Below are positions 1 to 4,513 of a DNA stretch of 6,910 nt, piece after piece; position 1 is the first letter of the stretch; each line of letters opens with the position of its first letter. Source of the DNA: an uncultured Rubrobacteraceae bacterium (GTDB lineage: Bacteria; Actinomycetota; Rubrobacteria; Rubrobacterales; Rubrobacteraceae); NCBI GenBank assembly GCA_902805985.1, contig CADCUW010000168.1:1-6910 (forward strand). Direction: 5' to 3'. Both the position numbers and the translations under genes were made by a program. Under the pieces are notes generated by a model, which was not told the DNA's origin, made no database searches, and saw only the letters and a list, made by a program, of their open reading frames with translations.

Positions 1-144
1 CGACGCAGACGGAAGGGTGACGAATACCACCACCCGCTGTACGATTCAGCCATGACCGGGCACGAGGGGGAGGGGCGCGGAAACAATTGGGTCTTGCCGG
101 GGGAAGACTCCTGTCCGCCCACCGGGTCGCTTGTGCCGCCGTAG
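1..144 (+). CDS. Possible C-terminal end of an unrecognised protein (left-truncated)
   Basis: Reading frame 1 is open from the first base to a TAG at 142-144, giving 47 residues with no start in view. The other two plus frames close earlier, at 16-18 and 53-55. The peptide is hydrophilic: it opens with an arginine-rich run and ends in a glycine- and proline-rich tail, as the cytoplasmic tail of a membrane protein might. I recognise no family. An open frame of this length is not strong evidence in high-GC DNA, so this may be chance. If real, it lies 52 bp upstream of the next gene on the same strand. Confidence 0.3.
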   Translation, partial: RRRRKGDEYHHPLYDSAMTGHEGEGRGNNWVLPGEDSCPPTGSLVPP

Positions 145-196
145 CGCCCCCGCTCCGGGCCGAAGTCCTTGCCGGGGGTCGAAGCTGCAACACCGC

Positions 197-760
197 ATGA
201 ACAAAGCGAACTCGGGAAACCGACAGAAGCGGTCCTGGCCCGCCATCGTCTCCGCCGTGGCCATGGGGTCGCTCGTGATCCTGGCCACCTGCACCGCGGT
301 CGGCACGCTGCTCGGACGTCTCCCAACGTGGCTGACGGTTTTGGCACTAGCGGGCGTCATCGCGGTCGTCGTGATTGGAACCCTTTGCGCCCTCCATTCG
401 CGACTCACGGGTTACCCTGTAGGATGCAGCTACGAAGAGATCTTCCTCGTGGGAGGATCCCAAAGAGGCTCGGAGATGCTGCGCGAGACGCTACAGAGGC
501 GTCTCGCGCAGGGACGCTCCAGGCGGCGCCGATGGAGGGTCGAGAGCGCAAGACCGGGCGTCGCGACCCTGCGTTCCCCCGCGAGCCTCGCCTCTGCCGG
601 GGAGAGGATCACCCTGAAGGCCGGGGACGGCTGGCTGCACGTCTCCTCGCGGTCGGTCTTACCGCTGCAGGCCCTCGACTGGGGGAAGAACTGCCGCAAC
701 GTCGAGCGCGTCAGGGATATGCTCGAATCGGACACTGGGCGTCCCGCGATACTGGCCTAG
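197..760 (+). CDS. Two-helix membrane protein of unknown function, 187 aa
   Basis: The protein has a short basic N-terminus (KRS at 11-13), two hydrophobic helices at about residues 14-40 and 45-67 joined by a very short turn, and a soluble domain of about 120 residues. The likely topology is both tails inside. The soluble part has an arginine-rich patch (RSRRRRWR, 107-114). It ends in alternating beta-like sequence with 'ITLKAGDGWLHVSSRS' followed by 'DWGKNCRNVE'. The pattern of an exposed strand, then D-x-G-x-N-x-x-x-VE, loosely recalls the end of DUF1499-type domains, but this is resemblance only. I chose ATG 197 over an in-frame TTG at 131 because it puts a normal short tail before helix 1. 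The ribosome site is weak (GGGGGTCG about 13 nt upstream). No function can be assigned. Confidence 0.65.
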   Translation: MNKANSGNRQKRSWPAIVSAVAMGSLVILATCTAVGTLLGRLPTWLTVLALAGVIAVVVIGTLCALHSRLTGYPVGCSYEEIFLVGGSQRGSEMLRETLQRRLAQGRSRRRRWRVESARPGVATLRSPASLASAGERITLKAGDGWLHVSSRSVLPLQALDWGKNCRNVERVRDMLESDTGRPAILA

Positions 761-800
761 CCTTCGACGCACAAAGGATGGGCAAAGCGGGATTATATAC

Positions 801-829
801 TTGACACAGGGTAGCCCGTAACCTATACT
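801..829 (+). promoter_or_regulatory. Near-consensus sigma-70-type promoter
   Basis: TTGACA at 801-806 is followed after exactly 17 bp by TATACT at 824-829, a full -35 match and a 5-of-6 -10 match with ideal spacing. Predicted transcription starts at about 836, on the A of an ATG. The first downstream gene on this strand is the IS1595 transposase at 984, so the promoter most likely drives it from a leader of about 148 nt. A transcript from here would be antisense to the whole 42-codon gene at 842-970. Whether the promoter belongs to the element or to the host flank is not known. Confidence 0.7.
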
Positions 830-841
830 ACGGTTATGAGG

Positions 842-970
842 CTAGGATTTCTCCTTTTTGCGGGACTTTTCGGCGGTTTCCTTCGCCTCTTCCCGCACCT
901 TTTTGGGGAACAGTCTCTTCATGGCCTCGTCGGTCGTGAGTTCGCTTGCGTGCTTCTTGCGCCTGGGCAT
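842..970 (-). CDS. Small basic protein of unknown function, 42 aa
   Basis: ATG at 968-970 and TAG at 842-844 give a 42-residue, highly charged protein. It begins MPRRKK, has a central 'ELTTDEAMKRLFPKKV' segment predicted to be helical, and ends in a Lys/Glu-rich tail. From memory, small proteins with a basic start, a T-T-x-E/D-A-x-x-x-L-F-P/H-x-x-V core and a charged tail recur as hypotheticals in actinobacteria and Chloroflexi. I cannot confirm the family or a role. The gene lies wholly inside the leader of the divergent transposase gene, with 13 bp between the two start codons. Its only ribosome-site candidate is GGGGGG about 8 nt upstream, inside the same gap, and I see no convincing promoter for it. 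It might be a passenger or a regulator of the transposase. The alternative is chance coding opposite a leader. Confidence 0.5.
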   Translation of the reverse strand: MPRRKKHASELTTDEAMKRLFPKKVREEAKETAEKSRKKEKS

Positions 971-983
971 TAGGAGACCCCCC

Positions 984-1883
984 ATGCTGAAGGAACAGGA
1001 CATAAACCTAGTCGAGTTAATAGACCGCTTCCACTCTGAGGATTGGTGCCGGAAGTACCTGGAAGAGCTGCGGTGGCCCGAAGGGGTGGAGTGCCCGCGC
1101 TGCGGCTCCAAGAAGATGAGCCGGATAAAGGACCGCAACCAGTTTGACTGCGATTCATGCCGCTACCAGTTTTCCGTGATGGCCGGGACCATCTTCCACG
1201 ACACCCATCTCCCTCTCTGGAAGTGGTTTCTTGCCGTATATCTTATCGTAGAGAGCAAGAAGGGCATAAGCGCCAATCAGGTCAAGCGCAGCATCGGTGT
1301 CTCCTACAAGACCGCGTGGTATCTCTGCCATCGCATCAGGGCGGCTCTTAATGAGGTGGACGCACAGCTCTTGAAGGGCATCGTGGAAGTGGACGAGACC
1401 TTTGTCGGCGGTGAGATGAAGGGCAAGGGCCGAGGCTACAGGGGCAACAAGACCGTCGTGGTGGGCGCGATGCAGCGGGGCGGGAACATCTGCCTCAAGG
1501 TGGTACGCGGCACCGACCGGGAGACCCTTCACGGCTTCATACGCGAGAACACCGAGGATGGCACCGAGGCCATCTACACCGACGAGTGGCCCGCCTATCG
1601 GGGCATAGCCGACGCAGACACCAAGCACGAAGCGGTCAAGCACCGCAGCGGAGAGTATGCGCGGGGTGAGGTTCACACCAACAGCATCGAGAACGTGTGG
1701 TCGCTTCTCAAGCGGTCCATAGTAGGCAGCTACCATCAGGTGAGCGCGAAGCACCTGGACGCTTATCTGGACGAATTGGAGTTCCGCTACAACAACCGCG
1801 AGAACCCCTACATGTTCCGCGACGCGATGTTAAAGCTATTGCTGGCCGAGACTTTGCCCTACAAGAAGCTAATTCAAGATTGA
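984..1883 (+). CDS. IS1595-family transposase (zinc ribbon plus DDE), 299 aa
   Basis: This is a cut-and-paste DDE transposase that acts on the element's terminal repeats. The N-terminus carries a zinc ribbon with two pairs, CPRC (Cys37, Cys40) and CDSC (Cys56, Cys59), typical of the IS1595/ISXO2-like family. A helix-turn-helix-like stretch follows (95-120, with 'SYKTAWYLCHRIR'). The catalytic core shows EVDETFVGG (Asp137), YTDEWPAY (Asp200) and NSIENVWSLLKR (Glu236). The length is normal for the family and the frame is intact. ATG 984 is preferred because AGGAGA at 972-977 sits 6 nt before it. The frame also stays open upstream to 858 without a ribosome site. The 3' end overlaps the convergent membrane-protein gene by 10 bp. 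I could not identify matching terminal inverted repeats or an 8-bp target duplication, so the element's ends are undefined. Confidence 0.93.
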   Translation: MLKEQDINLVELIDRFHSEDWCRKYLEELRWPEGVECPRCGSKKMSRIKDRNQFDCDSCRYQFSVMAGTIFHDTHLPLWKWFLAVYLIVESKKGISANQVKRSIGVSYKTAWYLCHRIRAALNEVDAQLLKGIVEVDETFVGGEMKGKGRGYRGNKTVVVGAMQRGGNICLKVVRGTDRETLHGFIRENTEDGTEAIYTDEWPAYRGIADADTKHEAVKHRSGEYARGEVHTNSIENVWSLLKRSIVGSYHQVSAKHLDAYLDELEFRYNNRENPYMFRDAMLKLLLAETLPYKKLIQD

Positions 1884-2197
1884 TCTTCGTCGGGTTCGGG
1901 TCGCAAGGACCTGAGAAAATCCCTTACGGCCGCGTAGAAACCCCAGAGCAATGCAAGCCCGCCCAGCACCATAATGAGCCTGTCCGTGCCGGTAAACGGA
2001 TCGAGTTCTTGTATCGGCGCGAAAACTGCCAGGTACCACACCCGGATCGCCGAAGGGAGCCCCACGCCGCCAGCTAGGAAAGATGCGGCGCTCACGAAGT
2101 TGGGGTTACACTTCGCCGCCCGCCCACACATCACAAGATAGAACGCTAGGGTAACAAAACCCATAGCGAAGCTCAGGATCGTGAAAGGGCTAGACAT
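1874..2197 (-). CDS. Small multi-helix membrane protein, 107 aa
   Basis: The predicted protein is hydrophobic, with helices at about residues 6-24, 35-60 (less certain, broken by GGVGLP) and 73-92. A basic segment (RDFLRSLR) and an acidic tail (EPDEDQS) follow. It has cysteines at 24 and 30. I recognise no family. ATG 2195-2197 is the natural start, although the ribosome site is poor and the codon lies in the loop of a hairpin (2187-2207). The gene follows the 68-aa gene by 22 bp on the same strand, so the two are probably co-transcribed. Its stop at 1874-1876 overlaps the convergent transposase gene by 10 bp. The acidic end looks like a natural C-terminus, so I see no sign that the transposase gene truncated it. 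A small membrane effector or accessory protein is possible but not shown. Confidence 0.6.
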   Translation of the reverse strand: MSSPFTILSFAMGFVTLAFYLVMCGRAAKCNPNFVSAASFLAGGVGLPSAIRVWYLAVFAPIQELDPFTGTDRLIMVLGGLALLWGFYAAVRDFLRSLRPEPDEDQS

Positions 2198-2227
2198 TCA
2201 CTAGCCCAAAAAGCTTACGCTAGCTTT
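2187..2227. repeat. Two adjacent perfect inverted repeats between small genes
   Basis: GGGCTAG (2187-2193) and CTAGCCC (2201-2207) form a 7-bp stem around a 7-nt loop that holds the start codon of the 107-aa gene. Two bases further on, AAAGCT (2210-2215) and AGCTTT (2222-2227) form a 6-bp stem that includes the stop codon of the 68-aa gene (2220-2222). In the minus-strand transcript the order is the AAAGCT hairpin, a run of five U, then the start-codon hairpin. This could be a weak attenuator plus a translation lock, or a protein-binding or recombination site. Confidence 0.6.
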
Positions 2228-2426
2228 GCTCGTTCCGACGGTAAACAGCGGTAGTGCCCAACGCTGCCCCCACTATCGCGCCCACGACGGCTCCGGGCAT
2301 GCCGAAGAACGTAGCTCCCATCACCACGCCACCCGTTGCGACGGACAGCGCGGCAGGAACTATCTGTGACAGCTCTCTATTCACCTTCCAAAGCGTCCCA
2401 TGAGCGTTTTCGCTTCTATGCTCCAT
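2220..2426 (-). CDS. Glycine-zipper small membrane protein, 68 aa
   Basis: A short polar N-terminus (1-20) precedes a glycine- and alanine-rich hydrophobic region (22-62), which ends in a basic YRR and a polar tail. Residues 45-57 contain a regular GxxxGxxxGxxxG run (Gly45, 49, 53, 57), the glycine zipper that packs transmembrane helices tightly and is common in small oligomeric membrane proteins. The region is long enough for a helical hairpin. I chose ATG 2424-2426, with GAGGCGG about 7 nt upstream, over a GTG at 2447 that would add seven residues without a better ribosome site. The gene is first of a probable pair with the 107-aa gene. The spacer to the next gene upstream (2427-2569) is AT-richer than its surroundings and could hold a promoter, but I could not fix one. 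No family is recognised. A pore, toxin-like or phage-like role is only a possibility. Confidence 0.6.
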   Translation of the reverse strand: MEHRSENAHGTLWKVNRELSQIVPAALSVATGGVVMGATFFGMPGAVVGAIVGAALGTTAVYRRNEQS

Positions 2427-2569
2427 AATGGTGCCGCCTCTTCCCACTCTTTAGTCCCGTCGTCGCTTGCCCTGTTTGTCTTCTAACCCCCTGCCCAAAA
2501 AGCGAAATCCCTACAGGAATTACTTGCATAAGATTTCCGCCTCTACCGAGCCTTCCTCTTGGTGAGACC

Positions 2570-3274
2570 CTACGGCAAGTCGTTTGCGACCCTCTCCAAG
2601 CGGTTACCCACCTCTACGATGTTCCACGGATCGTCGAGGTTCTGGAAGAAGTCGCGGTCGTCGGTGCCAAACCAACCCCGGGGCGCTAGGTCTTCGTAGA
2701 CGCCCATAACCCTATCCTTGTAAATGTCGTGATACATCCTCACCATTTCGGCGTCGTGCTGGCTTCTCAACTCGTCTATCCTCTTACCAAACGTCGCCTT
2801 CTCTTCCTCGCTCAAGGCTCGCTTTCGTTCCAAGCTGCTTTGCTCCACACGAACGTCAACCGCAGCGTCGGTGTGTCTGAACATCCTGTCGAGGTCTTGC
2901 AGCTCCCACGCCAACCGAACGCACAGCCCCTTTAGTTCGTCCAGTTGCCGGGGATCGCGTTGGCGTTGCAGCGCATCGCGTTCTTCCCCGACTTCCCGCA
3001 ACCGATCTTCGAGACGTTTGTGGGCTTCTCGGGCCTCTTTGAGTTCGGTGTCCCGCCTGATCCACCCCCAGGCCCCCGTAATCCAGGGCCAGAAGAAGAC
3101 GAACACCGCTGCGGCGACGAACAATCCTGCTACGACAAAGATAGCGTAGCCCTGCCTGACGCTTAGCTGGTAGCCGATGGCTTCCAAGCCTAGCGGCAAC
3201 AATCCGATAGCAATTCCGAACAGGGTGAGGGCAGCCGCCGTTTGCAGTCGTGTGATTGCCCGAAAGAAGCGCAC
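2570..3274 (-). CDS. Membrane-anchored coiled-coil protein of unknown function, 234 aa
   Basis: Two hydrophobic helices (about 12-34 and 42-66, the second ending in FFWPWITGAWGW) form an N-terminal hairpin. A long charged helix follows (75-135) with heptad-like spacing of Leu and other hydrophobic residues, as expected of a coiled coil. Another helical stretch lies at 140-185. The C-terminal part (190-234) is rich in aromatic and acidic residues, including 'APRGWFGTDDRDFF'. I recognise no family. The architecture suits a protein anchored in the inner membrane that oligomerises or scaffolds others in the cytoplasm. The start used is GTG 3272-3274, followed by a normal short tail before helix 1. 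There is no good ribosome site, and the IS5 end begins 3 bp upstream, so the native upstream sequence, and possibly the true start, was displaced. The stop is 144 bp upstream of the 68-aa gene's start on the same strand. Confidence 0.7.
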   Translation of the reverse strand: MRFFRAITRLQTAAALTLFGIAIGLLPLGLEAIGYQLSVRQGYAIFVVAGLFVAAAVFVFFWPWITGAWGWIRRDTELKEAREAHKRLEDRLREVGEERDALQRQRDPRQLDELKGLCVRLAWELQDLDRMFRHTDAAVDVRVEQSSLERKRALSEEEKATFGKRIDELRSQHDAEMVRMYHDIYKDRVMGVYEDLAPRGWFGTDDRDFFQNLDDPWNIVEVGNRLERVANDLP

Positions 3275-3277
3275 GGC

Positions 3278-3298
3278 CTAAGAGGCTGCGCGGATAGG
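3278..3298 (+). repeat. Left terminal inverted repeat of the IS5 element
   Basis: This 21-bp sequence contains AGAGGCTGCGCGGATAGG and pairs with the reverse complement of 4226-4246, with mismatches at two positions. The transposase stop codon begins on the next base (3299). The outermost three bases are the least certain. Confidence 0.8.
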
Positions 3299-4145
3299 TC
3301 ACGGTTGGCGTCGAGGCCGGCCCTCCCAACGGTAGCGCCTCCAGCCTTCTCGGATCAGCCTCCTCACGATGATCACCACGTCGGAGAACGCTACCCAGAA
3401 GTCGATCTCACCCGCCCCACCCTCTCCGTGCACCACACCAGCTTCTTGTGGGCGTTGTGCCACGAGCTCGTCCTCTCCACCACCCACCTCTTCGTGGCCC
3501 AGAACGGCGCCGGCTTGCCCTTCCCCGAGATCTCCCACCGCAATCCCAGATCCGCGAGCCGGCGGCGGGTGGTGCCCGAGTCGTAGCCGCGGTCGAGGTG
3601 GACACTCGTCTCTTCGGTCAGCCCGCCGAGCGTCTCGAGCGCCGCCTCCAGCGTGGGGACCAACAGCGGAGAGTCGTGGCGGTTGGCCGGTGCCGAGACC
3701 GCGCCCAGCGGGACACCCGAAGCGTCCACCGCCATCGAGCGTTTGAGGCCCATCTTCCCGCGGTCCACCGGGCTCTTGCCCGCCTTCTCCCCGCCACCGG
3801 GCGCCTTGGTGGTGCAGCCGTCCACCGCCACCTCCGAGAGTTCCAGGCCGACGAGGCGATCGTAGGCGTCAAGCGCCATCCCCCTGAGCTTCTCTATGAC
3901 CCCCGACTCGATCCACTCGTCGCGACGATCCCCGATCGGGTGGTCGCCGAGCATGATGCGTCGGCGATCCTCTCGTAGGCGCAGCCGAAAACCAACACTT
4001 GCACCAGCTTCTCGAAGACCACCCGATCGGGGATGCGGGGGCGATGGCAACCCAAAGGATGGCTCGTCTTCCTCTCTGGGAGCAGGGCGGAGAACTGTTG
4101 CCAGAGAGGCTCGATGAGGTAAGGTGGGAGCGCGGGCACGGGCAT
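3299..4145 (-). pseudogene. IS5-family transposase split over three frames
   Basis: Joined across frames this is one DDE transposase. The N-terminal part (4145 to about 3940) contains 'MPVPALPPYLIEPLWQQF', a helix-turn-helix region and 'RIADASCSATT'. The middle part (about 3935 to 3408) contains RRDEW, VDGCTTKAP (first Asp), HLDRGYDS (second Asp) and VVERTSSWHNAHKKL (Glu). The C-terminal part (about 3405 to 3299) contains FWVAFSDVVIIV and GWRRYRWEGRP. The first break falls just after CSATT, where family members as I recall them read on through an LRRRRDEW-like segment. Some IS5 elements use programmed frameshifting, so this one could be functional. The second break looks like a GA duplication near 3403-3408 (GTGAGATCGAC, expected GTG ATC GAC) and replaces the end with RSTSG-stop. 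AAGGAGG abuts the ATG, so a GTG at 4137-4139, 6 nt further in, may be the true start. Confidence 0.85.
3928..4034. repeat. Perfect 18-bp inverted repeat within the IS5 transposase
   Basis: Positions 3928-3945 (ATCCCCGATCGGGTGGTC) are the exact reverse complement of 4017-4034, separated by 71 bp. The 4017-4034 arm encodes residues 38-43 (IPDRVV) of the transposase in its normal frame. The other arm lies exactly at the first frameshift, after CSATT. Pairing does not extend beyond 18 bp on either side. Each arm includes the self-palindrome CCCGATCGGG. Confidence 0.9.
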
Positions 4146-4225
4146 CCTCCTTCGTCGGGAAGCGTCGAGAACTCCCCGGATGATGGAGCATCCCGCGCCC
4201 GCCTTCAGCGCAGAGGTGTTGCGCC

Positions 4226-4246
4226 CCTATCCGCGCAACCTCTGAG
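4226..4246 (-). repeat. Right terminal inverted repeat of the IS5 element
   Basis: The reverse complement reads CTCAGAGGTTGCGCGGATAG followed by G, matching the left end at 19 of 21 positions. It lies 80 bp upstream of the transposase start codon. Confidence 0.8.
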
Positions 4247-4513
4247 TCTACACCTTGCGTCAAAGGGATAGTCCCGCGAGAATCTATCTCCAAAAAGGCG
4301 ACTAGCACGCGGTAGCCCGGTATCTTCGGTAGGCCCTCGACGTACGGTTTTCTCAGAACGGCACCGTGCCCCCCGGGACGGCGTAAAGGCACCTACGGGC
4401 AGCCCAGAACTACAAGAAGCTGACAGGCTGGGAGCGAGGGCCAAAAGCCCGGAGCGTGCTGAAAGGCCGCGAAGCGGCGTGCTAAAAGCGGAGGCGCAGG
4501 CACTATCGTGCCC
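4247..4513. other. Gene-poor spacer between the IS5 element and the LOV phosphatase gene
   Basis: I see no convincing gene here. A minus-strand frame from a GTG at 4392 runs into the IS without a stop and has fairly natural composition ('KIPGYRVLVAFLEIDS'). It could be a remnant of whatever preceded the 234-aa gene before the IS arrived, but this is weak. Small hairpins occur at 4360-4370 (GGCAC C GTGCC), 4438-4450 (GGGC, loop CAAAA, GCCC) and 4466-4478 (GCCGC GAA GCGGC). GCGTGCT occurs twice (4454-4460 and 4477-4483), each followed within two bases by an A-rich stretch. The hairpins may serve in ending transcription from the right. Confidence 0.5.
4499..4512 (-). terminator. Possible transcription end after the LOV phosphatase gene
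   Basis: GGCAC (4499-4503), loop TATC, GTGCC (4508-4512) forms a 5-bp stem directly after the gene's TAA (4514-4516). No U-run follows in the minus-strand RNA, so if it acts it is not a classical intrinsic terminator. The further hairpin at 4466-4478 may contribute. Confidence 0.3.

Larger units (their letters stand above)
3278..4246 (-). mobile_element. IS5-family insertion sequence, degraded, about 0.97 kb
   Basis: Imperfect terminal inverted repeats at 3278-3298 and 4226-4246 match at 19 of 21 positions. They enclose one transposase gene that nearly fills the element. The transposase is of the IS5 family and resembles the short elements common in actinobacteria. No convincing target duplication is visible: the flanks GGC on the left and TCT on the right differ, so the exact outer base of each end is uncertain by a few bases. 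The element stands 3 bp upstream of the 234-aa gene's start codon and probably separates that gene from its original promoter. The transposase carries at least two frameshifts, so the copy is probably not autonomous. Confidence 0.85.

Noticed and set aside
169..804. Plus-strand 211-codon frame overlapping the 187-aa gene
   Set aside because: It is in another frame of the same stretch. Its product is rich in Arg, Gly and Pro with no structure, whereas the chosen frame has two clear membrane helices.
1155..1754. Minus-strand 199-codon frame opposite the IS1595 transposase
   Set aside because: It mirrors an intact transposase with zinc-ribbon and catalytic motifs and has no ribosome site or recognisable domain.
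790..2493. Partial match between 790-812 and the reverse complement of about 2468-2493 as element ends
   Set aside because: Only scattered agreement around ACAGGG, with several gaps and no flanking 8-bp duplication, so it is not better than chance.
842..2510. Similar sequence near 843-868 and the reverse complement of about 2494-2516 as possible IS1595 terminal repeats
   Set aside because: The match needs gaps, is largely an A/T-run resemblance, and the left copy falls within the 42-codon gene. No target duplication supports it.
3448..3978. Plus-strand 176-codon frame across the IS5 element
   Set aside because: It is antisense to clear transposase motifs (VDG, HLDRGYDS, VVERTSSWHNAHKKL) and reads as a shadow.
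809..4326. GGTAGCCCG occurring at both 810-818 and 4311-4319
   Set aside because: Only nine bases agree before the sequences diverge, and no element structure connects them.
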